A stretch of DNA of 64,000 nucleotides from Flavobacteriaceae bacterium NBU2973 (GCA_026162565.1 JAOEIQ010000002.1:372001-436000); one strand, 5' to 3'. Shown: positions 36,852 to 48,000, counted from the stretch's first letter. The notes: a model not told the origin generated them from the sequence alone. Program-made: numbers and translations.

Positions 36852-38258
36852 TTATTTTACTTTAGCTATTTGTGCCATAATTTCTGCTTCGCTTACTAAT
36901 TTACCATTGGCATAAGCTTTAGCGTGCATTTGACAAATTCCTCTTCTTATAGGTTGCATCAAATCTAGTTTAAATATTAATGTGTCTCCTGGAACTACTT
37001 GATGTTTATATCTTACATTATCAATTTTAAGTAAATAAGTAAGATAATTTTCTGGATCTGGCACTGTACTTAAAACTAGAATTCCTCCTGTTTGCGCCAT
37101 AGCTTCAATTTGTAATACTCCCGGCATTACTGGCGCTCCGGGAAAATGACCCACAAAAAAGGGCTCATTCATAGTAACATTTTTTATCCCAATTACATGA
37201 TCTTCAGAAAGCTCTAAAATTTTATCAACTAACAAAAATGGTGGTCTATGTGGTAACATATCCATTATTTTATTGATATCCATTAAAGGCTCGGCATACA
37301 AATCAAATTTTGGCACATGATTACGTCTGTCATTCTTAATAATTTTAGCTAACTTTTTGGCAAACTGCGTATTAATATAATGACCAGGTTTATTTGCAAT
37401 TACTTTTCCTCGAATTCTTGTTTTAATTAGAGATAAATCACCTATAACATCCAGTAATTTATGCCTTGCTGCTTCATTGGGATAATGAAGAGTAAGATTA
37501 TCTAAAATTCCATTGGGTTTTACTGAAATACTGTCTTTATTGAAAGCAATTTTAAGTTTCTCAATAGTATCATCTGAAATCTCTTTATCAACATAAACTA
37601 TTGCATTATTGAGATCGCCACCTTTTATGAGACCATGCTCTAAAAGGGTTTCTAATTCATGTAAAAAACTAAAGGTTCTAGAATCTGAAATTTCAGTTTT
37701 AAAATCTGAAATATGATTTAATGTCGCATTTTGAGTACCTAACACTTTAGTGCCAAAATCTACCATTGTTGTTACTTGGTACTCTTTGGCTGGCATGACA
37801 AGAATTTCACTACCTGTTTCTTCATCTATGTAAGAAATGACGTCATCAACAACGTATTCCTCACGAAAGGCATCTTGTTCTTCTATCCCAATACGCTCTA
37901 AAGTTTCAACAAAAAATTTAGAAGAACCATCCATTATTGGGGGTTCTGAAGCATCCAATTCTATAATAACATTATCGATATCTAAACCTACAAGTGCAGC
38001 TAAAACGTGCTCGCAAGTTTGAATGATAACACCATTTTTTTCAAGCATAGTACCTCTTTGTGTATTGGTAACATAATTTGCGTCTGCTTCAATAACAGGA
38101 GAACCTTCTAAATCAACTCTTTTAAAAGCAAAACCATAATTTACAGGCGCAGGTTTGAATGTTAGAGTTACATCTTTTCCAGTATGCAATCCAACTCCTT
38201 GCAGTTTACCGTCACTTTTAATGGTTTTTTGTTTTATTTCTGTGTTAACTATTGCCAT
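36852..38258 (-). CDS. lpxC: LpxC-FabZ fusion: UDP-3-O-acyl-GlcNAc deacetylase / 3-hydroxyacyl-ACP dehydratase
   Basis: Bifunctional 468-residue protein. The LpxC part (about 1-310) has the Zn ligands: [16 protein letters not shown] (His) and [14 protein letters not shown] (His and Asp), catalytic GSSKFF region. The FabZ part (about 325-468) has [15 protein letters not shown] and [23 protein letters not shown] with active-site His and Glu. The fusion joins lipid A and fatty acid synthesis and is typical of Bacteroidota. It overlaps lpxD by 14 bp. Confidence 0.96.
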   Translation of the reverse strand: MAIVNTEIKQKTIKSDGKLQGVGLHTGKDVTLTFKPAPVNYGFAFKRVDLEGSPVIEADANYVTNTQRGTMLEKNGVIIQTCEHVLAALVGLDIDNVIIELDASEPPIMDGSSKFFVETLERIGIEEQDAFREEYVVDDVISYIDEETGSEILVMPAKEYQVTTMVDFGTKVLGTQNATLNHISDFKTEISDSRTFSFLHELETLLEHGLIKGGDLNNAIVYVDKEISDDTIEKLKIAFNKDSISVKPNGILDNLTLHYPNEAARHKLLDVIGDLSLIKTRIRGKVIANKPGHYINTQFAKKLAKIIKNDRRNHVPKFDLYAEPLMDINKIMDMLPHRPPFLLVDKILELSEDHVIGIKNVTMNEPFFVGHFPGAPVMPGVLQIEAMAQTGGILVLSTVPDPENYLTYLLKIDNVRYKHQVVPGDTLIFKLDLMQPIRRGICQMHAKAYANGKLVSEAEIMAQIAKVK

Positions 38259-39273
38259 TTACTTTTTTTTCTAAATCATTAATAGTTTTAGCTAGTTTTG
38301 GTAGGTTTTTAAAGTATACATAAGATTTGTTATAATCTCCATAAGTTAATGCAGGAGAACCTTGTAAAACTTCATTATCTTTTACATTTCTTCCTATTCC
38401 AGATTGAGCTTGAACTCTCACATTATTGCCTATAGTAATGTGCCCAACAATACCTACTTGACCTCCTATTTGACAGTTTTCTCCAATTTTTGTAGATCCA
38501 GCAATTCCTGTTTGAGCAGCAATAACAGTATTTTTACCAATTTCAACATTATGTGCTATTTGAATTTGATTATCTAGCTTAACACCTCTTCTAATTATAG
38601 TAGAGCCTAAAGTGGCTCTATCAATAGTTGTACCAGCACCTACATCTACAAAATCTTCTAATATTACGTTACCTATTTGTGGCACTTTACTGTACTCCCC
38701 TTTTTCGTTTGGCGCAAAACCAAATCCATCTGCTCCAATAATTGCTCCAGAATTAACTACACAATTTTCTCCAATAACACAATCTGAATATACTTTAGCG
38801 CCTGAAAATAATATTGTATTGTCGCCTATTGTAACATTATCACCAATGTATACATTAGGAAAAATTTTTACATTATCACCCAGTCTTACATTATCGCTTA
38901 TATAAGAGAATGCTCCAACATAAATATTTTCTCCTGCTTTTACCGATTCCGATAAAAAAGAAGGATTCTCAATTCCAGACTTATGAAGCTTAATCTGATT
39001 ATAATACTCTAATAGTCTAGAAAACGATTTATAAGCATCTTCAACTCTTATCAGTGTTGTATCAATTGAATTTTCTAATTCGAAATCTTTATTTACAATA
39101 GTAATTGAAGCTTTAGTAGTGTAGATATAAGGTTTGTATTTAGGGTTAGCTAAAAAAGTAAGAGAACCTTCTGATCCTTCTTCTATTTTAGAGAGTTTAG
39201 AAACTTCAATATCTGGGTTACCATCTACTTCTCCTTCTAATATACCTGCAATCTGCTGTGCTGTAAATTTCAA
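38245..39273 (-). CDS. lpxD: UDP-3-O-acylglucosamine N-acyltransferase
   Basis: Third step of lipid A synthesis. At 342 residues, the N-terminal substrate-binding domain ([21 protein letters not shown]..., about 1-100) precedes the left-handed beta helix. The catalytic His lies in [14 protein letters not shown] and the second conserved His in [13 protein letters not shown]. The C-terminal helix ([18 protein letters not shown]) matches the ACP-recognition extension of LpxD. It is first of the lpxD-lpxC/fabZ-lpxA-efp run and is expected to be the main enzyme, in contrast to the paralog at 34553. Confidence 0.95.
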   Translation of the reverse strand: MKFTAQQIAGILEGEVDGNPDIEVSKLSKIEEGSEGSLTFLANPKYKPYIYTTKASITIVNKDFELENSIDTTLIRVEDAYKSFSRLLEYYNQIKLHKSGIENPSFLSESVKAGENIYVGAFSYISDNVRLGDNVKIFPNVYIGDNVTIGDNTILFSGAKVYSDCVIGENCVVNSGAIIGADGFGFAPNEKGEYSKVPQIGNVILEDFVDVGAGTTIDRATLGSTIIRRGVKLDNQIQIAHNVEIGKNTVIAAQTGIAGSTKIGENCQIGGQVGIVGHITIGNNVRVQAQSGIGRNVKDNEVLQGSPALTYGDYNKSYVYFKNLPKLAKTINDLEKKVNGNS

Positions 39274-39313
39274 ATGCTTATTTATTACTTATGTATAATA
39301 ATCGCAAAAATAG

Positions 39314-39351
39314 AAAAAAATGTGTTATAGTTTTTGTTTAGGATAACACAT
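39314..39351 (-). terminator. Terminator overlapping the HD-phosphohydrolase stop
   Basis: On the minus strand ATGTGTTAT, a 14-nt loop, ATAACACAT, then TTTTTTTCTATTTTT. The left arm encodes the last codons (MCY) and the stop lies within the right arm. Confidence 0.8.
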
Positions 39352-40554
39352 ATAGTATTTTGTAATTGGTTTTGCTAAAGTTTTAAGATTTAGTTGATCT
39401 GAAGCTTTAACAATATCTTCAACTTTACCATTTTTATATAGAATGTTTATATTTTGTTTTTTTAATTGATAGGCTTGATTAGAAATCTCACCCTTAAACA
39501 CAAAGTAAGCAGCTTCAGCTTTAGAAATATTATATTTATTGATTAGTTTTTGTATATGCTCTGCAAAATTTTCGTCTTTAATTTTCTTCTTTTTAATTTT
39601 AATTTTTAACAAATCTCTATTAATTATCATATCACAGAGATTTCTTAACACAAAATCGTCGTGAAATTGCCAATGTTTCACAGCAGAAATTATATCGTAG
39701 TCATCTAATTGAGAAAATGATTCCAAATTGTCAAAACTAAAATTATTGAGAGAAACAGATTCACTTAAAAAATACTGCAGAGCTGGACTAGCATTCAACA
39801 CTTCTCCTTTACTAGTTAATTGTTTAGCACGCTTTAAAACTCTAATTAATAATTGCTCTGCTACCAAACTTGTTTTGTGTAAGTAAACTTGCCAATACAT
39901 AAAGCGTCTAGCGATTAAGAACTTTTCAAAACTATATATTCCTTTTTCTTCAACTACCAATTTATCATCCAAAACATTTAACATAGTTATTAAGCGTTCA
40001 CTATTTACATTACCTTCAGCGACTCCAGTGTAAAAACTATCCCGTTTTAAATAATCTGCTCTATCCATATCAAATTGACCAGAAATTAACTGACATAAAA
40101 ATTCTCGTTCATATTCACCTTTAAATATTTTAATAGCAAGCGTTAATTTTCCGTTAAATTCATCATTTAAAGCTTCCATAAAATGCAATGAAATTGCTTC
40201 ATGTGAAACACCATTTACAATACTATGCTCCATGGCGTGCGAAAATGGACCATGACCTATGTCGTGTAATAATATCGCTACATAGAGAGCGATTTCTTCT
40301 TCTTCAGAAATAACTACTCCTTTAAATCGTAATACATTAACAGCCTTTTGCATTAAATGCACACAACCAATAGCATGATGAAACCTAGTGTGATGAGCTC
40401 CAGGATACACTAAATACGATAAACCCATTTGTGTGATTCTTCGTAATCTTTGAAAGTACTTATGTTCTATTAAATCAAAAATTAAAGAATTAGGAATAGT
40501 AATAAATCCATAAATTGGATCGTTTAATATCTTAAGTTTGTTCTTTGTGTGCAA
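39325..40554 (-). CDS. HD-domain phosphohydrolase (dGTPase-like superfamily)
   Basis: At 409 residues, cytoplasmic, predicted to cleave phosphate from nucleotides with divalent metals. HD motifs: YLVYPGAHHTRFHHAIGCVHLM (first His), ILLHDIGHGPFSHAMEH (HD pair, about residues 95-111) and FDMDRADYLKRD (distal Asp). It starts MHTKNKLKILNDPIYGFITIP as in the YdhJ/SAMHD1-like bacterial group. The divergent start region shared with porX is only 41 bp. Nucleotide specificity cannot be seen. Confidence 0.88.
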   Translation of the reverse strand: MHTKNKLKILNDPIYGFITIPNSLIFDLIEHKYFQRLRRITQMGLSYLVYPGAHHTRFHHAIGCVHLMQKAVNVLRFKGVVISEEEEIALYVAILLHDIGHGPFSHAMEHSIVNGVSHEAISLHFMEALNDEFNGKLTLAIKIFKGEYEREFLCQLISGQFDMDRADYLKRDSFYTGVAEGNVNSERLITMLNVLDDKLVVEEKGIYSFEKFLIARRFMYWQVYLHKTSLVAEQLLIRVLKRAKQLTSKGEVLNASPALQYFLSESVSLNNFSFDNLESFSQLDDYDIISAVKHWQFHDDFVLRNLCDMIINRDLLKIKIKKKKIKDENFAEHIQKLINKYNISKAEAAYFVFKGEISNQAYQLKKQNINILYKNGKVEDIVKASDQLNLKTLAKPITKYYMCYPKQKL

Positions 40555-40595
40555 ACGTTATTTTTTTGAAAAATGATTAAACAAATATACATTAT

Positions 40596-42149
40596 ATGAA
40601 TAACATAAATATTCTTTGGGTTGATGATGAAATCGACTTATTAAAACCTCATATTTTATTTTTAGAACAAAAAGCATATCAAGTAACAACCTGCCAAAGT
40701 GGAACAGAGGCGCTTGAAGTTATTGATGACAAAAACTTTGATATTGTGTTTTTAGATGAAAATATGCCAGGACTTACAGGTTTAGAAACGCTTCATGAAA
40801 TTAAGGAACGTAAAGCCAATTTACCAGTAGTAATGATTACTAAAAGTGAGGAAGAATATATTATGGAAGAAGCAATCGGTAGAAAAATTGCCGATTATTT
40901 AATAAAACCTGTCAATCCAAACCAAATACTTTTAAGTCTTAAAAAGAATTTAGACCATTCACGTTTAGTCTCTGAAAAAACGACATCAAGTTACCAGCAG
41001 GAATTCAGAAAGATTGCCATGGATTTATCTATGGTTAATTCTCATGAGGAATGGGCAGATTTATATAACAAATTGACTTATTGGGAAATTGAGCTTGAAG
41101 ATATTGAAGATGCAAGTATGGTAGAGATTTTAGAATCGCAAAAATCTGAAGCCAATCACCAATTTGGAAAATTCATTGACAAAAAATATAAAGATTGGTT
41201 TTCTCCAAATACAGATGCACCTGTTATGTCGCATACGTTGTTTAAAGATAAAGTAGTACCAGAGCTAGGAAAAGACAAACCAACTCTCATGATTGTTATA
41301 GATAATTTACGAATGGATCAATGGAAGGTTTTAGAGCCTATAATTAACAACCATTATAAAAAGGAATCTGAAGAAGCTTTCTACAGCATACTACCTACTG
41401 CAACTCAATATGCTAGAAATGCCATTTTTTCTGGGCTCATGCCTAGCGATATGGAAAAACTCTACCCAAACTATTGGAAAAATGATACTGATGAAGGTGG
41501 TAAGAACTTGTATGAAGCCGAATTTTTAGAAGCACAAATAAAACGTTTAGGTTTAAACCATTTAAGTCATGAATATTATAAAATATCTAATCTGCAATCA
41601 GGAAAAAAATTAGCTGATAATTTTAGAGGCGTTAAGGATAATGACCTTACTGTAGTAGTTTATAATTTTGTAGACATGCTATCGCATTCTAAAACAGATA
41701 TGCAGGTTATTAAAGAGTTAGCCTCAAATGACAAAGCCTATAGATCGTTAACTGTTAGTTGGTTTAAAAACTCACCTTTACTCGAAATGATACAACAAGC
41801 TCAACAGCTTGGTTTTAAACTTATTGTTACCACAGATCATGGTACCATAAATGTGAAACATCCATCAAAAGTAATTGGAGATCGCGATACAAGTTTAAAT
41901 TTACGCTATAAAACTGGGCGTAGTTTAACTTATGATAAAAAAGAAGTACACGAAGCAAAAGACCCAAAAGCTATTCATTTACCATCTATAACCATGAGTA
42001 GCTCGTTTATTTTTGCAAAAAGTGATTTGTTTTTTGCGTATCCAAATAATTATAATCACTACGTAAGTTATTACCGAAATACCTATCAACATGGAGGAGT
42101 TTCACTTGAAGAAATGATTATTCCGTTTGTTGTGATGTCACCTAGATAA
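40596..42149 (+). CDS. porX: PorX-type response regulator with PglZ domain
   Basis: At 517 residues. Receiver domain (about 1-122) with phosphoacceptor Asp in DIVFLDENMPGLTG and KPVNP. Then comes a helical linker and a PglZ/alkaline-phosphatase-like domain (about 200-517: MIVIDNLRMDQWKVL, IVTTDHGTINVKHPS, HGGVSLEEMIIPFVVM). This architecture is PorX, which with the PorY kinase and an ECF sigma factor controls type IX secretion in Bacteroidota. The PglZ part hydrolyses oligonucleotides or cyclic dinucleotides in studied members. Two T9SS cargo genes are in this window. TsaE follows 8 bp downstream. Confidence 0.93.
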   Translation: MNNINILWVDDEIDLLKPHILFLEQKAYQVTTCQSGTEALEVIDDKNFDIVFLDENMPGLTGLETLHEIKERKANLPVVMITKSEEEYIMEEAIGRKIADYLIKPVNPNQILLSLKKNLDHSRLVSEKTTSSYQQEFRKIAMDLSMVNSHEEWADLYNKLTYWEIELEDIEDASMVEILESQKSEANHQFGKFIDKKYKDWFSPNTDAPVMSHTLFKDKVVPELGKDKPTLMIVIDNLRMDQWKVLEPIINNHYKKESEEAFYSILPTATQYARNAIFSGLMPSDMEKLYPNYWKNDTDEGGKNLYEAEFLEAQIKRLGLNHLSHEYYKISNLQSGKKLADNFRGVKDNDLTVVVYNFVDMLSHSKTDMQVIKELASNDKAYRSLTVSWFKNSPLLEMIQQAQQLGFKLIVTTDHGTINVKHPSKVIGDRDTSLNLRYKTGRSLTYDKKEVHEAKDPKAIHLPSITMSSSFIFAKSDLFFAYPNNYNHYVSYYRNTYQHGGVSLEEMIIPFVVMSPR

Positions 42150-42157
42150 TTGTATTA

Positions 42158-42589
42158 TTGCAACAAATTATTACTGCTTTGGAAATTACGTATACTTTAG
42201 AGCAATTAGATGAAGTTGCAGCCAGCCTCATTAAAGCCACAGATGAAAAAATTCTGCTGTTTCACGGAGAAATGGGGACAGGAAAAACAACGCTTATACA
42301 ACAATTAATAAATGAACTTGGAGGTGATAAAAACCAAGTATCAAGTCCAACATTTTCTCTAGTCAATGAATATGAAGTGGCTGATGATTTAGTCTATCAC
42401 TTTGACTTCTACAGAATCGATAACGAAGAGGAAGCTTTCGACATTGGAATTGAAGATTATTTAGATTCTGGACACTGGATTTTTATAGAATGGCCGAATA
42501 AAATTGAAAAAATATTGCATTTCATCGGAAAAAACGTATATTTGAACCGAAATGATGATGAAACGAGAACCCTAAAATTTAAAAAATAG
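42158..42589 (+). CDS. tsaE: tRNA t6A biosynthesis ATPase TsaE
   Basis: P-loop ATPase needed with TsaB/C/D for threonylcarbamoylation of A37 in ANN-decoding tRNAs. At 143 residues it is family length. Walker A HGEMGTGKTTLIQQL (about 38-51), then NQVSSPTFSLVNEY, YHFDFYRI and FIEWPNKI. The only plausible start is TTG at 42158, since no ATG occurs before the P-loop. It follows porX closely. Confidence 0.93.
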   Translation: MQQIITALEITYTLEQLDEVAASLIKATDEKILLFHGEMGTGKTTLIQQLINELGGDKNQVSSPTFSLVNEYEVADDLVYHFDFYRIDNEEEAFDIGIEDYLDSGHWIFIEWPNKIEKILHFIGKNVYLNRNDDETRTLKFKK

Positions 42590-42765
42590 ATAAATTTAAC
42601 CTAGCTAGATTTTAAGCTAAAAAGCTAAAAATCAATACGTTCAGAAAAATAATAGCCACCATTTTTATAATTTTTACGGAAAAACCGTAAGTATTGAGGT
42701 GTTTTTTAATTACTATTTAACATAGTATTAACCGCTTTTACACTGTAAAAAGTAGTGTTGTATTC

Positions 42766-42773
42766 TAACTTTG
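42766..42773 (+). promoter_or_regulatory. TAnnTTTG -7 element
   Basis: TAACTTTG, an exact match to the Bacteroidota -7 consensus, 32 bp upstream of the ATG at 42805. A good -33 element is not evident. The 215-bp spacer upstream (42590-42804) otherwise contains only a small hairpin, TTACGG-AAAAA-CCGTAA, at 42674-42690. Confidence 0.5.
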
Positions 42774-42804
42774 TAGATAATTAATTAATTAATCCCTTAA
42801 AATT

Positions 42805-42951
42805 ATGAAAACTAAAAAGTACTTAATTGCAATAGCAATTTTCGGTGGCGTTTTATTTACTGCGCAAGCTACGAATGTTATTGACTTAGATGGACAACAA
42901 ACAGTTAAAATCGACAAGAGAAAAGTCAAAATTCCTGGACAGAACCAATAG
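42805..42951 (+). CDS. Small secreted peptide, 48 residues
   Basis: ATG at 42805: signal-peptide-like MKTKKYLIAIAIFGGVLFTA then QATNVIDLDGQQTVKIDKRK and VKIPGQNQ. A canonical cleavage site (AQA) would leave about 26 mature, basic residues. A promoter-like TAACTTTG precedes it. It overlaps the next membrane-protein frame by 62 bp. Not a recognised family, and the case rests on the signal peptide, start context and upstream element. Confidence 0.6.
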   Translation: MKTKKYLIAIAIFGGVLFTAQATNVIDLDGQQTVKIDKRKVKIPGQNQ

Positions 42952-43435
42952 AAAGGAATTAATAGTAGGAACAGTAATAGCAACTTTTATAGCTACTACT
43001 CCCTACCTGTTTACCTTATGGGAAGGTGCTCCAGACGAGAAAGTCTGGGACACCTTTTTTGGTACTTACACAAGTAATTACTATGGTAGTTTCCAGATAT
43101 TAGTTTGGACATTACTTGGTAAGGTCATACCTCTGCTTCTATTAATAATTTGGATGTTTACTTGTAGACATTGGTGGTATCATGCTTTAATTGTACCAAT
43201 AGCAATGTACATTTATCAAGTAATGGAAATTTTGAATGATGAAATTACATTTGCTGAAACAAATCAAATTTTATATTTACTTCCAGTTATGGCAATTGTC
43301 ATTCCTTCAATTTATTTAATTAGAGCTCAAATGTTTAATAAGCTAATTGATGCTGACAAAACGTTAGAAGAACTAGAGGAAGAATTTAAGATTAAGCCTA
43401 AATCTATTTTCAAAAAAGTTGGAGATTATTTCTAA
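42890..43435 (+). CDS. Predicted integral membrane protein, 181 residues
   Basis: About four transmembrane helices (residues about 26-42 VGTVIATFIATTPYLF, 68-90, 95-113 and 127-145) and a charged C-terminus (DADKTLEELEEEFKIKPKSIF). The start ATG at 42890 lies within the end of the 48-residue peptide gene, in another frame. No later plausible start codon exists before the first helix, so either coupling is real or the N-terminus is shorter. Family not recognised. Confidence 0.75.
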   Translation: MDNKQLKSTREKSKFLDRTNRKELIVGTVIATFIATTPYLFTLWEGAPDEKVWDTFFGTYTSNYYGSFQILVWTLLGKVIPLLLLIIWMFTCRHWWYHALIVPIAMYIYQVMEILNDEITFAETNQILYLLPVMAIVIPSIYLIRAQMFNKLIDADKTLEELEEEFKIKPKSIFKKVGDYF

Positions 43436-43494
43436 AATTTAGTTAAGGGTTTTTTAAAAAAATTTGTAATTTGAAAATCCAAACTAAAAACTAG

Positions 43495-44694
43495 ATGAGT
43501 AAATCAATCTCACCTTTTACAAAAGAGCAACTCTTACCTCAAGAAGAAACTTTAGAGATTTTAAAACAAAAAGGTAACCTATTTATTGGTATACCAAAAG
43601 AAACGGCTTTTCAAGAGAAGCGTGTTTGTTTAACACCAGATGCTGTATCGGCATTAGTTAATAATGGTCATCGTGTACTTATAGAACAAGGTGCTGGAAA
43701 AGGTGCAAACTTTAGCGACAAACAGTATAGCGAAGCTGGAGCCGAAATATCCAGAGATACCTCAAAAGTATTCTCCTGCCCTATTATTCTTAAAGTAGAG
43801 CCTCCTTCACTAGATGAAATAAAGCTTATTAATCCTCAAGCAATCGTGATTTCTGCTTTGCAGATAAAAACACAACACAAATCGTATTTTGAAGCTATGG
43901 CTTCTAAACGCATAACTGCTTTAGCTTTTGAGTATATAAAAGATGAAGATGGTACCTATCCTGCTGTTCGTTCCTTAAGTGAAATTGCTGGTACCTCATC
44001 GATTTTAATTGCTGCAGAGTTATTATCTAATGCTAATGATGGTAATGGTTTGATGTTTGGCAATATTAGTGGCGTACCTCCAATTGAAGTGGTAATTCTT
44101 GGTGCTGGAACAGTCGGTGAATTTGCAGCTAGATCTGCATTGGGATTAGGAGCTAATGTAAAAGTTTTTGATAATTCTATTACAAAACTACGTTGCATTC
44201 AAACTAATTTAGGACGTACCATTTACACCTCAACAGTTCAACCAAAAAATTTAATAAAATCTCTGAAACGATGTGATGTTGTTATTGGAGCTGTCAGAGG
44301 AAAAAATCGTGCACCAGTTATAGTTACAGAAACCATGGTTGAAAATATGAAAAAAGGCTCTGTAATAATAGATGTTAGCATTGATATGGGAGGTTGCTTT
44401 GAAACGAGTGAAGTTACAAGTCACAAAAATCCAACGTTTGTTAAACATGGAATAATACATTATTGTGTGCCCAATATTCCTGCTAGATACTCAAGAACAG
44501 CTTCTGTTTCTATTAGTAATATATTTACACCTTACCTACTTGATATTGCTGAAAATGGTGGTTTAGAAAATGCCATACGATTTGATCGTGGATTAAAAAA
44601 TGGTTTGTACTTTTACCACGGAATTTTAACCAATAAGTCAGTTGCCAATTGGTTTGATTTACCGTACAGTGATATTAATCTTTTAGTATTTTAA
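43495..44694 (+). CDS. ald: Alanine dehydrogenase
   Basis: NAD-dependent interconversion of alanine with pyruvate and ammonia. At 399 residues, the N-terminal AlaDh/PNT domain has FIGIPKETAFQEKRVCLTPDA and ALVNNGHRVLIEQGAGKGANFSD. The NAD-binding core has EVVILGAGTVGEFAARSALGLGANVKVFD. GSVIIDVSIDMGGCFETSE and the catalytic loop VPNIPARYSRTAS are present. It resembles the PntA-related branch but lacks transhydrogenase membrane segments. It is directly followed by a small membrane-protein gene (no gap). Confidence 0.92.
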   Translation: MSKSISPFTKEQLLPQEETLEILKQKGNLFIGIPKETAFQEKRVCLTPDAVSALVNNGHRVLIEQGAGKGANFSDKQYSEAGAEISRDTSKVFSCPIILKVEPPSLDEIKLINPQAIVISALQIKTQHKSYFEAMASKRITALAFEYIKDEDGTYPAVRSLSEIAGTSSILIAAELLSNANDGNGLMFGNISGVPPIEVVILGAGTVGEFAARSALGLGANVKVFDNSITKLRCIQTNLGRTIYTSTVQPKNLIKSLKRCDVVIGAVRGKNRAPVIVTETMVENMKKGSVIIDVSIDMGGCFETSEVTSHKNPTFVKHGIIHYCVPNIPARYSRTASVSISNIFTPYLLDIAENGGLENAIRFDRGLKNGLYFYHGILTNKSVANWFDLPYSDINLLVF

Positions 44695-45060
44695 ATGACA
44701 GTTTTACAACGATTTGGCTATTATCTTGGTGGTTTTGCAGTAGGATTAATTATTCTAGCCTTTTTTTTAAGCGGAAAAAAAACATCCTGTGCATATGGTC
44801 CAAATGCTCGAGTTTTAAAAAATATATCTACAAAAGACCGCATATATTCTGAAAATGTTCAGCAACTACTAAATAATCAATCTATTGATACCTTGACCAT
44901 TTCAAATATTTTAGAATATGGTCGTGTGAATTTTTCCAAAAGCAATACAAAATTGGATTCCTGTAAGATATACAACATCGAAGCCTCTTTGAATAATGCA
45001 GACTATGAGATGACTGTTGAAAATTGTGAAGAAAAATCAACAATTCTCTCTATTCAATAA
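44695..45060 (+). CDS. Small membrane-anchored protein, probably DUF4258
   Basis: At 121 residues, one N-terminal membrane helix (about 7-26, FGYYLGGFAVGLIILAFFLS), then KKTSCAYGPNARVLKNI and an alpha+beta domain. The pattern YYLGGF..GL.ILAFFL..KKTSC.YGP.ARVLK is recurrent beside alanine dehydrogenase in flavobacteria and is usually assigned to DUF4258. Function unknown. The ATG begins immediately after the ald stop (TAAATG), so it is coupled. Confidence 0.72.
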   Translation: MTVLQRFGYYLGGFAVGLIILAFFLSGKKTSCAYGPNARVLKNISTKDRIYSENVQQLLNNQSIDTLTISNILEYGRVNFSKSNTKLDSCKIYNIEASLNNADYEMTVENCEEKSTILSIQ

Positions 45061-45062
45061 AA

Positions 45063-45085
45063 AAGCCTGAAATAAATTCAGGCTT
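45063..45085 (-). terminator. Terminator between convergent genes
   Basis: AAGCCTGAA / TTCAGGCTT with a 5-nt loop. The minus strand continues TTTTTTATTG, so it mainly serves the 45095-48562 gene, and it could help stop plus-strand transcription too. Confidence 0.78.
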
Positions 45086-45094
45086 ACTAACTAA

Positions 45095-48000
45095 CTATCT
45101 ATTTATCACCAGTTTTTTAGTGATTTCAGAATCTTTTGTCTTGAGTTTCACTAAATAAAGTCCGGAATTAAAACTTGATACATCTATTGTTTTCCTCACA
45201 GATTCACCATTCTGATTATCTAAATTAGAATTATAAACTTGCTTTCCTAGTAAGTCATAAACCAAAATACTAGACACTTCATACAATCCACTTAAGTCAA
45301 TATGAGCATATGAAGAAGCTGGATTTGGACTTATTAAAAATTCGAATTCATTTTCATTTGGAGATGTTACAACTTCAGAACAATCTTCAACAGATACAGA
45401 AACCAATGCTTCATCACTAGAAAACTCATCTGATACTAAAACAGAATACACAGTATCTTGATCTGGAGTTACTATAATGCTTTGTGTCGTTTCTCCTGTA
45501 CTCCATAAATAATTTTCACCTCCTGAAGCAGAAAGCTCAATGCTTTCACCTAAACATAATTGTTCTTCTGTTGAAGATACCAATGCTTCAACTGCTGGTA
45601 CAACTCTAATTACTATTTCATCCATACTAGAGCAATCATTCTGAAACCCTTCAACATAAACTAATATGTCCTCTGATGGGCTAATGGCTATATTTGGATC
45701 TGTTGCTCCATTAAACCATAAATATGAATCTGCTCCATCTGCTGATAATGTTATAAATTGACCATCAGCTATTGTAATCTCTTCATCTCCATTAATTATA
45801 TAAGTATCAGGAGTATCATTAACAACTACTAATACATCATCTGTATCTGAAGCATTTCCTTGTGTAATAGTAACTGTATAAGTTGTATTAGTATTTGGAC
45901 TTACTTCAATACTTTGAGTGGTTTCTCCTGTACTCCATAAATAACTATCACCTTGTGAAGCCGTAAGTATTGTTGATGTTCCATCACATATTGCCTCATC
46001 ATTACCTGCATTTGCTGTAAATGGAATAACTGTTACTATTACATCATCATTGGAGCTACAACCTTCAGATGAAGTAACTTCTACTGAATATGTTGTTGTT
46101 TCATTAGGACTGACTAGAATACTTTGACTAGTTTCTCCTGTACTCCATAAATACGTTGTTCCACCAGAAGCGGTTAAGGTTGTTGTTTCACCTTCGTTAA
46201 TAGTCACATCATTTCCTGCGTCAGCGCTTGGAAGAGAATTTACTGCAACGACAACCTCATCAGTATCTGAACATCCTTCGGCTGAATTAACAGTTACAAT
46301 ATAAGAGGTTGTATTATCTGGACTAACTTGAATACTTTGAGTCGTCTCACCTGTACTCCATAAATAATCTGTTCCACCAGAAGCTGTTAATGTAATAGAT
46401 TCGCCTTCACAAATTGATTGGTCGTCTCCAGCATTGGCGTTTGGCAACGGATTAACGGTTACAGTAACATCATCAGAATCAGATGCACTACCTTCGCTAA
46501 CTGTTACAGTGTAGGTTGTTGTATCATTGGGACTCACTTCTATGCTTTGAGTCGTTTCTCCCGTACTCCACAAATAATCTGTTCCACCAGAAGCCGCTAA
46601 TGTTGTTGATTCTCCTACACAAATTGATTGATCGTCTCCAGCATCAGCAACTACATTAGTTTCTGGAATAACTGTAACTGTCACTGTATCGCTTGAGCTA
46701 CAACCTTGAGACGAGGTAACGTCCACTGAATAGGTTGTTGTTGTATTTGGACTGACTTCAATACTTTGAGTCGTTTCTCCTGTGCTCCATAAATAATCTG
46801 TTCCTCCTGAAGCTGTTAATGTAATGGATTCGCCTTCGTTTATAGTAACATCATTTCCTGCATTGGCATTTGGCAAAGAATTTACTGTTACTATAACAAC
46901 ATCTGTATCAGAACAACCTTCTGATGAATTAACTGCTACTAAATATGATGTTGTACTATTTGGACTAACTTGAATACTTTGAGTCGTTTCACCAGTACTC
47001 CATAAATAATTAGTACCGCCTGAAGCTGTTAAGGTTATAGACTCACCTTCACATATTATCTCATCTTGCCCAGCATCAGCAATTGGTAGTTCATTCACAG
47101 TAACTACTACCTCATCAGTATCAGAGTCTGTACTATTAGAAACTGTTACAGAGTATGTAGTTGTTATGTTTGGGCTAACCTGAATACTTTGAGTGGTCTC
47201 TCCAGTGCTCCATAAATAATCTGTTCCTCCAGAAGCTGTTAAAGTTGTTGTTTCACCAATACAAATACTCTGGTCTTCACCTGCATTGGCATTAACGTTT
47301 CCCGTCTCTTGAGGGACTTCAATAACAAACATAGGCGGATAAGAATTATTTTCATAATCTGCTAAATGCCAATTACTGGCAAAAATAACCTTGGTTCCAT
47401 CTTTATTTGGGACTCCTCCTGGTTGATGTAAATAACCCTCTTCTTCATTACTATTATGCTTTGCAAACCTTTGAATAATTCCAGATTGATCTATCCTAAT
47501 AGCAAATATTTCTCCAGAAGCTACATAGCCATTTTGATCATAATCACCGGGACCTCTTTGAACAGAAACATATGCCCAACCTGGTCTGTTAATATTTCGA
47601 GTACTTATATGTGTTCCTCTAATTCCTTTTTTACCAGCTTGCCCATCATAAGGAAACAAACCTTGCTTAAAACCATTATCTAGTCTTGTATAACCTAATG
47701 AATAAAATCCACTTATATTCTGATCATGAACCAAAACTTCATTTCCATCCATATCATATCCTAAATCAGCATGAGGATGACCATTCACTAAATGAACTTC
47801 ATTTTCAAATTGTCTATTAAAAGATTTTATACCACTAGTTGGTCCTGATCCATTGGAATTATAGGATACGACAACAAATTCTCCTGACTGTGACATGGAA
47901 ATCCAATCTACAGGAGCCGTTCCAACATTTTTCTCTCCTACAATTTCATCATTTAAAATATCGTAAACTATTAAGGTTTTATTACTTCCATTAATACCAA

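Noticed and set aside
42633-42707. Possible riboswitch or pseudoknot (CAATAC/GTATTG and CACC/GGTG crossing, around TTACGG/CCGTAA)
   Set aside because: The stems are short and A/T-rich, and the likely promoter (42766) is downstream, so it would not lie in the leader of the next gene. At most it is a weak 3' structure of tsaE.
45400-47300. CRISPR-like or direct-repeat array
   Set aside because: The periodicity of about 210 bp is coding Ig-like repeats within one reading frame, not short repeats with unique spacers.
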